Part shown: positions 8,981 through 21,000 of the stretch, piece by piece
How positions within the stretch are numbered: position 1 is the stretch's first letter
Layout of the letters: each line of letters begins with the position of its first letter
Assembly: GCF_003752155.1 (NCBI RefSeq)
Contig: NZ_RJVG01000001.1
Coordinates: forward strand, 434,001 to 498,000
Source of the DNA: Mobilisporobacter senegalensis
Lineage (GTDB): Bacteria > Bacillota > Clostridia > Lachnospirales > Lachnospiraceae
Direction: 5' to 3'
Length of the DNA stretch: 64,000 bases
Translations under genes and position numbers: made by a program
Notes under the pieces: model-generated
Database searches by the model: none
Told to the model about the DNA's origin: nothing
The model's input: only the letters and a program-made list of their open reading frames with translations

Positions 8981-10216
8981 CTAATGATTGCTTAATAATA
9001 AGTCAGAAATGAATATTCCGGCATTTTTAATTTTTTCTTGTTCATTATTTGGTGCAAATCGAACTCTCACAGGAAATTCTACATGTGTCATACCTGTAGA
9101 TTTGATCACATTAGAAGTAGTAAGCACTTTAAGCTTACTTTCTAACAGATAGTCCTGAATTACTTCAATCGCTTCTCCGCTCCATCCGTAAGAACCGAAG
9201 GCTGCTCCCACTTTTCCTTCAAGATTTATATCCTTTAATGATTTTAGTATCTCTTCTAAGTTACCAATCATATCCGCATATCTTGTAGAACTGCCAAAAA
9301 GAATCACATCTGCTTCCTTTATACTGTCCAATACTTCTTCTTTCTCTGATTTATCTGCATTAAATACAGCAGTTTCAATATTATTTTCTTCAAATATCTC
9401 TTTTAATAACATAGCTATATTTTTCGTGCTGTTTTTCATGGTCGTATAAACAATTGCTGCTTTCTTACCCGTTGCCATATCAGCACTCAATGATTTATAT
9501 AAGTCAATGAACTTTTCTATATCCTTACGTATGATATAACCATGGGAAGGTGCAATCATCTTAATGTCCATATCCTTAACGGCATCAAGTAAAGTCCCTA
9601 CATATCTGCGATGAGGGTGGATGATAACATTATAATAGCCGATAAAATCATCTGTAATATCAATTCCATCCACATCATTAAATAGTTTTTCATCTGCTAC
9701 GTGTGTACTGAAAATATCACAAGGGAACAGTATTTGATCTTCTACACAATAGGTAATCATGGTTTCTTCCGTGTGAAGATATGGCGTTTCTTTAAATTTT
9801 AATGTCTTACCACCAACATCCAGAGTATCTCCGTCTTTTACCACTAAAAAATTACGATTATGCAGCCGGTACATTTCTTTTAGTTCATGAACAGCAGGCT
9901 CTGTACAAACAATAGTAGCCTCTGTAGCACGTAAAGCCAAGGCTCCTAATCCACCAGAATGATCTGGCTCCGTATGATTAATTACAATATATTGAATCTC
10001 TTTTGGATCAATTAATGAGCTTACATTCTCTATGAATTCTCTTCCGAATGAAATGTCTACTGTATCAATTACTGTTGGTTTTTCCGTTTTTAATAAATAA
10101 GCGTTATATGATGTTCCTTTTTCCAATATTAATCTGTGAAATGGTACTTTACGGTCATCAATTTTTCCTATCCAGTATATATCTTTTCCTAATTCTACAT
10201 GTCCTAATTTATTCAT
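8981..10216 (-). CDS. fprA: Flavodiiron protein (FprA-type, O2/NO reductase)
   Basis: 411 residues; ATG at 10216 with TGGAGG upstream. Residues about 1-250 are a metallo-beta-lactamase-like domain. It carries the di-iron ligands HTEPDHSGG (about residues 80-90), a distal His in the HTEE segment and Asp in PCDIFSTH, and a later His in PSHGYI. Residues about 255-400 are a flavodoxin-like FMN domain with YTTMKNSTKNIA (phosphate loop) and GSYGWSGEA. These cytoplasmic enzymes of anaerobes reduce oxygen to water or NO to N2O, taking electrons from rubredoxin or a flavoprotein. No rubredoxin domain is fused here. Role in oxygen defence is established for the family. Confidence 0.93.
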   Translation of the reverse strand: MNKLGHVELGKDIYWIGKIDDRKVPFHRLILEKGTSYNAYLLKTEKPTVIDTVDISFGREFIENVSSLIDPKEIQYIVINHTEPDHSGGLGALALRATEATIVCTEPAVHELKEMYRLHNRNFLVVKDGDTLDVGGKTLKFKETPYLHTEETMITYCVEDQILFPCDIFSTHVADEKLFNDVDGIDITDDFIGYYNVIIHPHRRYVGTLLDAVKDMDIKMIAPSHGYIIRKDIEKFIDLYKSLSADMATGKKAAIVYTTMKNSTKNIAMLLKEIFEENNIETAVFNADKSEKEEVLDSIKEADVILFGSSTRYADMIGNLEEILKSLKDINLEGKVGAAFGSYGWSGEAIEVIQDYLLESKLKVLTTSNVIKSTGMTHVEFPVRVRFAPNNEQEKIKNAGIFISDLLLSNH

Positions 10217-10327
10217 ATCATAACCTCCAAATTATTTATTACTTTCTTTACGCCCTTCATTGTAAGACACTTTCATAAATAATTCTGAGATTTGAATCAC
10301 ATTTTAGAATATTTTATTACTTAAATA

Positions 10328-10723
10328 TCAAGATTCGAAACATATATATGACCACTCACAATCTCTGCATATGGTATCCATTTTACCTGCAGCGATTATT
10401 TTTGTAAAAACCTTATTTTGAAATTCTGACCATAACATAGTTTCACCACATTCCAGGCCGCATTGCTTCAATACTAAATTATCGTATCTATTGACTTTAT
10501 CAATACTCTCGCATATACCATCTTTAGAATTAGGACAGCTAATGCAAATGTCATCCAGGGAAGTAGTGATTGTTATTATCGGATCTTCACTTAGTTTCTC
10601 AATGACTTCCTTCATATTGTTCACAAAATCTGAACTATATCCTTCTCCTTTGAAAAAAGCAAGGCAAAGTCCGTGATGTGCTCTTATTTTATAATTTCTC
10701 ATTTTTACCATTCTCTTCTGCAT
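10328..10723 (-). CDS. DUF1284 family protein (Cys-rich)
   Basis: 131 residues. The motif IRAHHGLCLAFFKGEGYS near the start is characteristic of DUF1284. Nine cysteines lie in CISCPN, CGLECGE and CRDCEWSYIC arrangements and could bind an iron-sulfur cluster or zinc, which is inference. The ATG at 10723 follows the yaaA stop by one base and uses AAGGA inside the yaaA end as its binding site, so the genes are coupled. Function is unknown. Met 8 (MRNYK) is a possible alternative start. Confidence 0.75.
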   Translation of the reverse strand: MQKRMVKMRNYKIRAHHGLCLAFFKGEGYSSDFVNNMKEVIEKLSEDPIITITTSLDDICISCPNSKDGICESIDKVNRYDNLVLKQCGLECGETMLWSEFQNKVFTKIIAAGKMDTICRDCEWSYICFES

Positions 10724-10724
10724 C

Positions 10725-11474
10725 TTATTTTCCTTGTTTTATAAATACATATGTGCTATCATCTGACAGTTCATCTGCAAAAATATAATTCAGCCTGTTA
10801 AAGTTTTTAATTTCCTCTGCAACTTCAATTTGTCTTTCTGCCATGAATCTTACCATTTCACCTCTGGCCATTTTTACCTGGGTACCTTTCTCAATTACCC
10901 TGTGTCCAATGATTTCTCCAAAAACACAGGTGATGAATCGTATATTATTATTCAAATATTTAGAAATACATCTACTATACTCTTTAGATGCCAGATTTAT
11001 AATGCAATGACTTTCCAAAAAGAGTTGGCTGGCCAGCTTGTTACTCCAAAAATCATAGAGTGAATCTAATTCATTGCCTTTTAACTTTGCCTGCATTTCT
11101 AATCTGTAAGGAACAACACCATCAAAAGGACGGAGCAGACCATAAAACCCGGATAAAATACGCAGATGTGTTTCCAGATATGTAAGCTCTCCTGTATGAA
11201 ACACGCCAGGAGCCATATATTGATATTGGATTCCCTCATAGGAAAGAATCGCAGGTGTCAAATTGCGGTATAAGTTCATCTTCTGTATCCGCTCATAATT
11301 TAATGCAGCAATTTTATCATTGCAATTCCATATTGATTTTACTTCCAGATAACTTAATTCTTTTAAATAGGACTGTAGGATTTTTGTATCCTCTAAAAAT
11401 TGAGGAAGCTGATAATAATTTAAAGAATCTGTCTCCATTTTCATCTTCTTAGCAGGTGAAATAATAATTCTCAT
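10725..11474 (-). CDS. yaaA: YaaA-family peroxide stress protein
   Basis: 249 residues beginning MRIIISPAKKM, the hallmark of the YaaA/DUF328 (UPF0246) family. The conserved FxGxVY-type segment is replaced here by FYGLLRPFDGVVPYRLEM (about residues 118-135). Length matches the family. In E. coli YaaA lowers free iron and limits DNA damage during peroxide stress. The fold is a DNA-binding type, and activity in Firmicutes is not well defined. It is followed immediately by the DUF1284 gene. Its start has GAGAGAG upstream. Confidence 0.88.
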   Translation of the reverse strand: MRIIISPAKKMKMETDSLNYYQLPQFLEDTKILQSYLKELSYLEVKSIWNCNDKIAALNYERIQKMNLYRNLTPAILSYEGIQYQYMAPGVFHTGELTYLETHLRILSGFYGLLRPFDGVVPYRLEMQAKLKGNELDSLYDFWSNKLASQLFLESHCIINLASKEYSRCISKYLNNNIRFITCVFGEIIGHRVIEKGTQVKMARGEMVRFMAERQIEVAEEIKNFNRLNYIFADELSDDSTYVFIKQGK

Positions 11475-11514
11475 AACTCTCTCTTTCTAACGCTCATACC
11501 ATCTTATTTTTTGA

Positions 11515-12897
11515 TCATAATTCTAAGAGGGCCACACACTCCACATGTGTACTGTGACTAAACTGATCCACTGCTCTGATTTTCTTAAGGTTATATCCGT
11601 TATCATTTAAATATCTTAAATCTCTGGCTAATGTAGCCGGGTCACAGCTTACATATACTACTTTTTTCGGATTCATCTTTATAATCGTTTCAAGAAGACC
11701 TTCATCACACCCTTTTCTAGGTGGATCCACCACTATAACATCACCGTAGATTTGTTCTTCTTTATATTTAGCCGGTAATACTTCTTCAGCCGCTCCCACA
11801 AAAAATTCTGCATTTTCAATCCCGTTAATCTTCCCATTCATTTTTGCATCTTCAATTGCCTGAGGTATGATTTCTACTCCATAGACCTTTTTCGCCTTTT
11901 TCGCTAAGAATAGTGAAATGGTTCCTATACCGCAGTATAAATCCCAAACAGTCTCGTCCCCTTCTAAACCTGCATAATCCAATGCAGTTTCATAAAGAAC
12001 TTTTGTTTGAACCGGATTAACTTGATAAAAGGAAAGAGGAGATATCTGATATTTCACATCACCGATATAATCAACAATGTATGGTTTCCCCCATACTGTT
12101 ACCACCTTATTTCCAAGAATAACATTCGTTTTCTCTTTATTGATATTCAGGCTGATACTTGTCATACCTTCAATGTCTGTTAAGCTATCTATGAATTTAT
12201 CTTTATGTGGTATATCATCACCATTAAGAATAAGGCAGACCATAATTTCACCTGTGACAAATCCGACCCTTGTCAGAATATGCCTTACCAGTCCTGTATG
12301 ATTCTCTTCATCATAGGTTGTGATATTATATTTCTCTATAAAGACCTTAACTCTTTCAATAATTTCCTCATTTATTTTTGCCTGTATATAACAATGTGCT
12401 GTATCGATAATAGTATGTGTTCTGCTTGCATAAAATCCGATCACAACTTTCCCATCTTTATCTCTTCCTACGGGAAATTGGGCTTTGTTGCGATAATAAA
12501 ATGGCTCTTCCATCCCTGCAATGGGCTCCATAATAGAATCAATATATTCTTTATCAAACTTACCAATCCTGGTTAAGCAGTTTTTCACCTTATTTTCTTT
12601 ATACTTAAGCTGTTCCTTATAATCCATATGTTGTACCTGGCATCCGCCACATTGTCTTGCGATGGGACATTTCGGCTCAACACGGATAGGAGATGGAGTA
12701 ATTAAATGGATTAACCTTGCATAACCATAGGATTTCTTCATCTTCATTATTTTAACATCTACTATATCCCCTGTAATTGTATCTTTTACAAAAAGGGTAT
12801 ATCCGTTAAAATGTCCGATTCCTTCCCCTTCTGAACTAATATCATCGATTTCTATTCGAATCATGTCATTCTTTTTTAATTCTTTTTCACTTGTCAT
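11515..12897 (-). CDS. rlmD: 23S rRNA (uracil-C5)-methyltransferase, RlmD/RlmCD type
   Basis: 460 residues; ATG at 12897 with GGAGG upstream. Residues about 8-65 are a TRAM domain. A [4Fe-4S] motif follows, CPIARQCGGC (about residues 78-88), with a fourth Cys later. The C-terminal half is an SAM-dependent Rossmann methyltransferase with VWDLYCGIGTISLFLAKKA and VVDPPRKGCDEGL, and the catalytic Cys in YVSCDPATLARDL (about residue 412). The enzyme makes 5-methyluridine at U1939 and/or U747; which site cannot be decided from sequence alone in Firmicutes, where one enzyme may do both. Confidence 0.9.
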   Translation of the reverse strand: MTSEKELKKNDMIRIEIDDISSEGEGIGHFNGYTLFVKDTITGDIVDVKIMKMKKSYGYARLIHLITPSPIRVEPKCPIARQCGGCQVQHMDYKEQLKYKENKVKNCLTRIGKFDKEYIDSIMEPIAGMEEPFYYRNKAQFPVGRDKDGKVVIGFYASRTHTIIDTAHCYIQAKINEEIIERVKVFIEKYNITTYDEENHTGLVRHILTRVGFVTGEIMVCLILNGDDIPHKDKFIDSLTDIEGMTSISLNINKEKTNVILGNKVVTVWGKPYIVDYIGDVKYQISPLSFYQVNPVQTKVLYETALDYAGLEGDETVWDLYCGIGTISLFLAKKAKKVYGVEIIPQAIEDAKMNGKINGIENAEFFVGAAEEVLPAKYKEEQIYGDVIVVDPPRKGCDEGLLETIIKMNPKKVVYVSCDPATLARDLRYLNDNGYNLKKIRAVDQFSHSTHVECVALLEL

Positions 12898-13116
12898 TGT
12901 ATTCCTCCAGGACAGTTATATTATTCTAAGCAATATATATCTTAGAAAATGTTTTACAGTAAAGTAAAGCTCAACCCAGATGAGATTTGAACCGCATCTG
13001 ATAAAACCATTATGAGGTCACCCATAAAATAATTGGGAAACCTCAAAATAAGTATAAAAATCTTATGTTCAATTCTTAGTGTACCGTTAATATGTTTTGA
13101 TCTTGCTATATTCCCT

Positions 13117-14067
13117 TTAACTATTGTAACTTGAACTGCGCCTGATATTAGATTCAAATAACCGATTATAACCTAACCAGTCTGTTCTATCATCTGCTGA
13201 CTGGAATAATTCTATCATAGATTGAAGTTTTGCATCTGCATTGTCAGCAATATTAAGCGCCATTGCTTCCACAAGTGCCGGTTTTTTGGGAGATCCATAC
13301 TCTAATTCTCCATGATGAGCTAAAATACAATGTCTTATCTCACTTGCTAATTTCACTGGAAAACCTGGTATTTCTCTAATTCTTAACCCAACTTGTTCTG
13401 CTCCTATAAAGATATGACCCAGCAACTGTCCATCATCTGTATAATCATTCTCTGGAAATGTAGATAATTCGTCCATCTTTCCTATATCATGAAAAAGAGC
13501 TGAACTGATTAATAGATCTCTATTAATAATATGATAGTTATCTGCTATATAATTAGCAAACTTAACTACACCTAAAGTATGTTCTAATAAGCCTCCAATA
13601 AAACCGTGGTGTACACTTTTGGCCGCAGAATGTTTTTTAAATCTTATAATGAAATCTTTATCTTCTACAAAAAAGCTGGAAACTAATTTACGTAAATGAG
13701 GTTCCTTAATATTATTGATATATTTTAAAAGTTCACCATACATCTCTTCTACATTCTTATTAGAAACAGGGAAGAAGTCCGATTCATTGTATTCTCCTTC
13801 CTGACTCTTACGTATTCTTTTGACATTTAATTGTAATGCATTCTGAAAACTTGTGATCTGTCCTTCTATATGAATGTAGTCCATTGATTCAAAATGATCT
13901 ATACCATTAGATAACTCCCAAACTTTTGCATCCAATATCCCTGTTTTATCTTGTAAAATCAGAGAATAGTAACTCTTACCTGCTTTTGTCTTAAGAGTTT
14001 CTTTTTTCTTACATAGATATGTTCCTGTAACCATATCACCATCATGTAATTCATTGATAAATCTCAT
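13117..14067 (-). CDS. yhaM: YhaM-like 3'-5' exoribonuclease (OB fold plus HD domain)
   Basis: 316 residues. Residues about 1-105 are an OB-fold nucleic-acid-binding domain (DKTGILDAKVWE, IEGQITSFQNALQLNV). Residues about 155-290 are an HD phosphohydrolase domain with HHGFIGGLLEHTLGV, the metal motif SALFHDIGKMDEL, and a C-terminal His in ILAHHGELEYGSP. This order and length match YhaM/CbfI nucleases, which trim RNA and DNA 3' ends. The gene is convergent with nothing and lies between rlmD and the rpoBC operon, all on one strand. The 12898-13116 gap has a weak hairpin (13014-13044) that may be its terminator. Confidence 0.85.
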   Translation of the reverse strand: MRFINELHDGDMVTGTYLCKKKETLKTKAGKSYYSLILQDKTGILDAKVWELSNGIDHFESMDYIHIEGQITSFQNALQLNVKRIRKSQEGEYNESDFFPVSNKNVEEMYGELLKYINNIKEPHLRKLVSSFFVEDKDFIIRFKKHSAAKSVHHGFIGGLLEHTLGVVKFANYIADNYHIINRDLLISSALFHDIGKMDELSTFPENDYTDDGQLLGHIFIGAEQVGLRIREIPGFPVKLASEIRHCILAHHGELEYGSPKKPALVEAMALNIADNADAKLQSMIELFQSADDRTDWLGYNRLFESNIRRSSSYNS

Positions 14068-14142
14068 CTTACTACCTAACCTTTCTATTTCCTAATCCTC
14101 ATTATACCTTACTATTATCTTTTATGAAAGAAAAACTTAGAC

Positions 14143-14183
14143 AAAAAAATTCACACAATTATTTTCCTTGTGTGAATTTTTAA
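14143..14183 (-). terminator. Terminator of the rpoBC operon
   Basis: Stem of about 15 bp, AAATTCACACAA paired with TTGTGTGAATTT, with a 9-base loop and T/A runs at both ends, 85 bp after the rpoC stop. Confidence 0.85.
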
Positions 14184-14267
14184 AGGTATTAACTTGAAAT
14201 TCTCTAATATATGAAATAATTGTATATGTCTAAAAGAATCCGCCTTAACATAAATATTTATAATTTA

Positions 14268-17200
14268 TTATTCTTTTTCATTTTCAAAGATTTCATCGCC
14301 TAAATCATCAAGATCTAAGTCATCTTCTTCTGAAAGATCAAAATCATCTTCTGAAAGATTAAAATCATCTACATCCTGATTGCCGGCAATTAGTACTTCA
14401 TCCATATCGTCATCTTCATCTATCATAATTTCTTCAGCAGTATCACTGTCTAATTTTACAGAGCGATATCTCTTCATACCAGTACCAGCTGGTATTAATT
14501 TACCAAGAATTACATTTTCTTTCAGACCGATCAATGGATCAATTTTCCCTTTGATAGCAGCCTCTGTAAGAACTTTTGTCGTTTCCTGGAAAGATGCAGC
14601 TGAAAGGAATGAATTTGTTGCAAGAGAAGCCTTTGTGATACCAAGCATTACCTGCTTTCCTTCTGGTTGTTCTAGTCCCTCTGCTTCCAGTTTTTCATTT
14701 ACATCATCGAAATCAAGTGTATCAACTAATGTTCCTGGTAAAAATTCAGAATCACCATTATTTTCGATACGAATCTTCTTAAGCATCTGTCTTACAATTA
14801 CTTCAATATGCTTATCATTGATTTCAACACCTTGCAAACGATATACTCTTTGTACTTCCTGGATCATATAATCCTGAACTGCACGGACACCCTTAATCTT
14901 AAGGATATCATGAGGGTTAACACTACCCTCTGTAAGTTCATCTCCGGCTTCAAGAACATCACCATCAGATACTTTAATTCTTGAACCATAAGGAATCAGA
15001 TAAGCCTTAGATTCAGCTGTATCGTTATTTGTTACAATTACTTCACGCTTTTTCTTAGTGTCCTTAATTGTAACTGTACCGGCAAATTCAGCAATAATTG
15101 CAAGTCCTTTAGGTTTTCTTGCCTCGAAAAGTTCTTCAACACGAGGAAGACCTTGGGTGATATCATCACCGGCAACACCACCTGTATGGAATGTACGCAT
15201 TGTAAGCTGTGTTCCTGGTTCACCGATTGATTGGGCTGCAATGATACCTACTGCTTCACCCACTTGAACAGCTTCACCAGTGGCCATATTGGCGCCATAG
15301 CATTTTGCGCATACACCAATGTGAGATTTACAAGAAAGAATGGTACGAATCTTAACTTTAGCATTAAATCCTGCTTCTTCAATCTTCTTTGTTTTCACAA
15401 TTCTTGCTGCTCTCTTTGGAGTAATCATATGATTTGCTTTTACGATTACTTCGCCATTATCATCCAAGATTGTTTCACATGAATATCTTCCTGTGATTCT
15501 TTCTTCTAAACTTTCAATTACTTCTCTGCCATCAGCAAAAGCTTTAATCCACATACCTGGAATTTCTTTTCCTTCACAGCAATCCACTTCACGAATGATC
15601 AGATCTTGTGATACATCTACCAGACGACGGGTTAAGTATCCTGAATCGGCTGTACGAAGAGCTGTATCAGAAAGACCTTTACGAGCACCATGAGCTGAAA
15701 TGAAGTATTCCAATACATCAAGACCTTCACGGAAGTTGGATTTGATAGGAAGTTCAATTGTTCTACCTGAAGTATCTGCCATCAGACCACGCATACCTGC
15801 AAGCTGTTTAATCTGCTTATCAGAACCACGGGCACCGGAATCAGCCATCATGAATATATTATTAAACTTATCAAGACCTTTTAATAGAGCGTCTGTAATT
15901 TCATCATCGGCTTCTTTCCATGTTTCAATAACTGCTTTATATCTTTCTTCTTCTGTCATTAAACCACGACGGAAGTTCTTTGCGATTAATTCAACCGTAG
16001 CTTCTGCTTCTTCAATAATAGTCTTTTTCTTTTCTGGTACTGTCATATCAGAGACAGAAACTGTCATCGCAGCACGGGTTGAATATCTGTAACCAAGAGA
16101 CTTGATGGAATCTAAGGTTTCAGCTGTTCTGGTTGCACCGTGAGTATTGATATTTTTCTCTAAAATTTGTTTTAATTGTTTCTTTCCTACAAGGAAATCA
16201 ATTTCCGGAACTAAGAAGTTCTCGTCTTTCGTTCTATCAACAAATCCCAAGTCCTGACTAATGATTTCATTAAAGATAAAACGTCCTAAAGTAGATTCCA
16301 CAATTCTTGATTCTTCTACTCCTTTAGCATTAATACCAGTTCTTCTAACTTTAATTCTTGCATGAAGTGTAAGCGCTCCATTTTCATAAGCTAAAATTGC
16401 TTCATTTACACTCTTGAAGAAATGTCCTTCTCCTACATCTCCAGGTTTGTGAAGAGTTAAGTAGTAGATACCAAGAACCATATCCTGTGAAGGAACGGCA
16501 ACTGGACCACCATCGGAAGGTTTTAATAAGTTGTTAGGGGAAAGCAGTAAGAATCTGCATTCTGCCTGCGCTTCCACTGATAATGGTAGATGGACAGCCA
16601 TCTGGTCACCATCGAAATCGGCATTAAATGCGGTACATACAAGTGGATGTAATTTAATGGCTTTACCTTCCACTAAAACTGGTTCAAATGCCTGAATACC
16701 AAGTCTGTGAAGAGTTGGTGCACGGTTAAGCATTACCGGATGTTCACGAATAACTTCTTCAAGAACATCCCAGACTTCTGATTGAAGTCTTTCTACCATT
16801 TTCTTAGCAGATTTTATATTATGAGCAGTACCTTTAGTTACAAGTTCTTTCATAACGAAAGGTTTGAATAATTCAATTGCCATCTCTTTAGGAAGACCAC
16901 ATTGATAGATTTTAAGTTCTGGTCCTACAACGATAACGGAACGTCCTGAGTAGTCAACACGTTTACCAAGTAAGTTTTGACGGAAACGTCCTTGCTTACC
17001 TTTTAACATATCAGAAAGAGATTTAAGGGCACGATTACCAGGTCCGGTTACTGGACGCCCACGTCTGCCGTTATCAATAAGTGCATCTACTGCTTCTTGA
17101 AGCATTCTCTTTTCATTACGAACAATAATATCCGGTGCTCCAAGCTCTAATAATTTCTTTAGACGGTTATTTCTATTAATGATTCTCCTGTATAAATCAT

Positions 17201-17984
17201 TCATATCAGACGTTGCAAAACGTCCACCATCAAGTTGAACCATAGGTCTTAAATCTGGAGGGATTACAGGAATTACTGTTAAGATCATCCATTCCGGTTT
17301 GTTGCCAGATTCTCTAAATGCCTCAACTACTTCCAATCTTTTAATAATTCTGGCTCTCTTTTGACCAGTAGAATCTTTTAATCCTTTTTTCAGTTCTACA
17401 GATTCTTTTTCAAGATCAATTGCTCTAAGAAGTTCCTGAATTGATTCTGCACCCATTCCTACACGGAATTTATTGCCGAACTTTTCATAAGCTTCTCTAT
17501 ATTCTTTTTCAGTAAGAACTTGTTTATATTGAAGGTCTGTATCACCTTTATCTAATACGATATAAGATGCGAAATATAATACTTTTTCAAGAGTTCTAGG
17601 AGAAAGATCTAAAATCAGACCCATTCTACTAGGAATTCCTTTAAAGTACCATATATGAGAAACTGGAGCTGCTAAACCAATATGTCCCATTCTTTCTCTA
17701 CGAACACTGGCTTTTGTAACTTCAACACCACATCTATCGCATACTACACCTTTATATCGAATCTTCTTGTATTTACCACAATGACATTCCCAGTCCTTAC
17801 TTGGTCCAAAGATTTTCTCACAAAAGAGACCATCTTTTTCTGGCTTTAGGGTTCTATAATTGATTGTCTCTGGTTTTTTTACTTCTCCTCTGGACCATTC
17901 TTTAATCTTTTCCGGTGAAGCTAGACCAATCTTTATAGCATCATATGTCATTTCCTTAATGTTTTCAATACCTGTTTCTGACAT
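14268..17984 (-). CDS. rpoC: DNA-directed RNA polymerase subunit beta'
   Basis: 1238 residues; ATG at 17984 with GAAGGGAG upstream, 20 bp after rpoB. The N-terminal zinc site is [20 protein letters not shown] (about residues 57-76). The catalytic Mg loop NADFDGDQM is near residue 455. A second Cys set ([13 protein letters not shown]) is near 870, followed by the bridge/trigger region [10 protein letters not shown]. The last 45 or so residues are an acidic tail ([19 protein letters not shown]), longer than in many bacteria. The product forms the core enzyme with alpha, beta and omega in the cytoplasm. It is cotranscribed with rpoB. Confidence 0.98.
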   Translation of the reverse strand: MSETGIENIKEMTYDAIKIGLASPEKIKEWSRGEVKKPETINYRTLKPEKDGLFCEKIFGPSKDWECHCGKYKKIRYKGVVCDRCGVEVTKASVRRERMGHIGLAAPVSHIWYFKGIPSRMGLILDLSPRTLEKVLYFASYIVLDKGDTDLQYKQVLTEKEYREAYEKFGNKFRVGMGAESIQELLRAIDLEKESVELKKGLKDSTGQKRARIIKRLEVVEAFRESGNKPEWMILTVIPVIPPDLRPMVQLDGGRFATSDMNDLYRRIINRNNRLKKLLELGAPDIIVRNEKRMLQEAVDALIDNGRRGRPVTGPGNRALKSLSDMLKGKQGRFRQNLLGKRVDYSGRSVIVVGPELKIYQCGLPKEMAIELFKPFVMKELVTKGTAHNIKSAKKMVERLQSEVWDVLEEVIREHPVMLNRAPTLHRLGIQAFEPVLVEGKAIKLHPLVCTAFNADFDGDQMAVHLPLSVEAQAECRFLLLSPNNLLKPSDGGPVAVPSQDMVLGIYYLTLHKPGDVGEGHFFKSVNEAILAYENGALTLHARIKVRRTGINAKGVEESRIVESTLGRFIFNEIISQDLGFVDRTKDENFLVPEIDFLVGKKQLKQILEKNINTHGATRTAETLDSIKSLGYRYSTRAAMTVSVSDMTVPEKKKTIIEEAEATVELIAKNFRRGLMTEEERYKAVIETWKEADDEITDALLKGLDKFNNIFMMADSGARGSDKQIKQLAGMRGLMADTSGRTIELPIKSNFREGLDVLEYFISAHGARKGLSDTALRTADSGYLTRRLVDVSQDLIIREVDCCEGKEIPGMWIKAFADGREVIESLEERITGRYSCETILDDNGEVIVKANHMITPKRAARIVKTKKIEEAGFNAKVKIRTILSCKSHIGVCAKCYGANMATGEAVQVGEAVGIIAAQSIGEPGTQLTMRTFHTGGVAGDDITQGLPRVEELFEARKPKGLAIIAEFAGTVTIKDTKKKREVIVTNNDTAESKAYLIPYGSRIKVSDGDVLEAGDELTEGSVNPHDILKIKGVRAVQDYMIQEVQRVYRLQGVEINDKHIEVIVRQMLKKIRIENNGDSEFLPGTLVDTLDFDDVNEKLEAEGLEQPEGKQVMLGITKASLATNSFLSAASFQETTKVLTEAAIKGKIDPLIGLKENVILGKLIPAGTGMKRYRSVKLDSDTAEEIMIDEDDDMDEVLIAGNQDVDDFNLSEDDFDLSEEDDLDLDDLGDEIFENEKE

Positions 17985-18004
17985 GCTCTGGTACTCCCTT
18001 CGTA

Positions 18005-21000
18005 TTAGTCTTCAAAATCATTCATTTCATCAAATTCTATCCCAATTCCGAGTTTACTCTTATCATCATCTAATTCATCATTATCAGCTAATTCAATTTC
18101 TTCCTCGTCATCATCTTCAAATGCATCAAAGATACTATCATCATCTTCCTCTGATATTTCTCTGAACCCTGCATCGGAGAATGATTCTTCTCTATGGCGG
18201 AAGCTATCATCTCCTTCAATTAATGGAGTTAAATCTTCATCACCATAGTCGATGCTTTCTGCCATCTTGACTTCATTTCCATCTTCATCAAGTACAATTA
18301 CATCAAGTGCAAGGGATTGAAGTTCTTTCAATAATACTTTGAAGGATTCTGGAATACCTGGTTCAGGTATATTTTCCCCTTTAATAATTGCCTCATAAGT
18401 TTTAACACGACCAACTACATCATCAGATTTTACAGTTAAGATCTCTTGAAGAGTATATGCGGCACCATATGCTTCCAGTGCCCAAACTTCCATTTCACCA
18501 AATCTTTGACCACCAAATTGTGCTTTACCACCAAGCGGCTGCTGGGTTACAAGTGAGTAAGGGCCAGTAGAACGAGCATGAATCTTATCGTCTACTAAGT
18601 GGTGAAGTTTTAAGTAATGCATGAAACCAACTGTTACGGCACTATCAAAATACTCTCCCGTTCTACCATCACGAAGTCTTACTTTACCATCGCGATTGAT
18701 TGGAACACCTTCCCATTGCTTTCTATAATCTTGATTTGTTACCAAGAATTCTAATATTTCAGGATCTAAAATGTCTTTATATTTTTCTTTAAATTCTGCA
18801 ATTGGTGTATTTACATAATCATTGGCAAGCTCCAGGGTATCCATAATATCATACTCATTAGCACCATCAAATACCGGAGTTGATACTTTAACTCCGAGCG
18901 CTTTTGCTGCAAGGCTTAAGTGAATTTCAAGCACCTGCCCGATGTTCATACGGGAAGGCACCCCTAGAGGGTTAAGAACGATATCAAGTGGTCTGCCATT
19001 TGGTAAGAAAGGCATATCTTCTACCGGTAATACTCTGGAAACAACACCCTTGTTACCATGACGGCCGGCCATCTTGTCACCAACCTGAATCTTTCTCTTT
19101 TGAGCAATGTAAACACGAACTGTTTGGTTTACACCAGGGGACAATTCATCGCCATTTTCTCTTGTAAATACTTTGGCATCAACGATAATACCAAATTCAC
19201 CATGAGGTACTCTCAGGGAAGTGTCTCTTACTTCTCTGGCTTTTTCGCCAAAGATTGCTCGAAGTAATCGCTCTTCTGCTGTAAGTTCTGTCTCTCCCTT
19301 AGGAGTTACTTTACCTACAAGAATGTCACCTGCACGAACTTCAGCACCAATACGGATAATACCTCTTTCATCAAGGTCTTTTAATGCTTCATCCCCTACA
19401 CCAGGAACATCTCTTGTGATTTCTTCTGGTCCAAGCTTTGTATCTCTTGATTCTGCTTCATATTCTTCAATATGAACAGAAGTATAAACATCTTCCTGTA
19501 CTAATCTTTCACTGAGTAGAACCGCATCTTCGTAGTTATAACCTTCCCATGTCATGAAGCCGATTAATGGGTTCTTACCAAGAGCTAATTCTCCTTGTGA
19601 AGTAGATGGGCCGTCTGCAATTACCTGACCTGCTTCCACTCTGTCATTTTTCATAACAATAGGTCTTTGATTCAAACATGTACTCTGATTACTTCTTGCA
19701 AATTTAAGTACCTTATATACAGATTTTGTTCCATCATCATTTTTTATTATGATCTCAGTTGCTGTTGATTTCTCAACAACACCAGATTTATTAGCAACGA
19801 TACAGTTACCTGAATCGACTGCTGCTTTTAATTCCATACCTGTTCCTACTGCAGGAGATTCTGTAATAAGCAGAGGAACTGCCTGACGTTGCATGTTGGA
19901 TCCCATCAGGGCACGGTTCGCATCGTCATTTTCAAGGAAAGGAATCATAGCTGTTGCAACAGAAAATACCATTTTAGGTGAAACGTCCATTAAATCAATT
20001 TTTGATTTTTCAAATTCAGAAGTTTCTTCCTTATAACGTCCTGATACACTGGAATTTACAAAATAACCATTTTCATCAAGCGGCTCATTTGCCTGTGCAA
20101 CTACAAATTTATCTTCTTCATCTGCTGTTAAATAAACAACTTCGTCAATAACCTTTGGATTGTTAGGGTCTTCTTTACTTACTTTACGATATGGAGCTTC
20201 AATAAAACCATATTCATTAATTCTTGCATAAGAAGCAAGTGAGTTAATAAGACCGATGTTAGGACCTTCGGGAGTTTCGATCGGACACATTCTTCCATAA
20301 TGAGAGTAATGAACGTCACGAACTTCGAATCCGGCTCTATCTCTTGATAAACCACCAGGTCCAAGGGCTGATAAACGTCTCTTATGTGTTAATTCGCTAA
20401 GAGGATTGTTTTGATCCATAAACTGTGATAACTGGGAAGATCCAAAGAATTCTTTGACAGCTGCAGTTACCGGTTTAATATTTATTAATGATTGGGGTGA
20501 AATACCTTCAATATCCTGAGTTGTCATTCTTTCACGAACAACACGTTCCATTCTGGATAAACCGATACGGTATTGGTTTTGTAATAACTCACCAACCGCT
20601 CTGATTCTTCTGTTCCCTAAATGGTCGATGTCATCGTCGCTGCCGATTCCATACTCAAGATGCATATTATAGTTAATAGAAGCAATGATATCTTCTTTGG
20701 TAATATGCTTTGGAATTAATTCTGCTATATTCTTACCTATTGCTTCTTTAATATCTTCAATATTAGTAAATTCATCTAAAATTGCTTTTAATGCTGGATA
20801 ATAAACTTCTTCCGTAACACCTAATTCTTCCGGATCAACATCAACAAAACTGCTTAAATCCACCATCATATTAGATAGTACTTTGACATTACGTTCTTCT
20901 GCTTGTACCCATACAAATGGTACTGCAGCGTTTTGAATCTGATCTGCGATCTCTTCTGTAACAATCGTTCCAGATGCAGCAATGATTTCACCTGTAGATG

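Noticed and set aside
12954-13157. 67-codon minus-strand frame after the YhaM-like gene
   Set aside because: It overlaps the end of that gene in another frame, has no ribosome binding site and has no protein-like composition.
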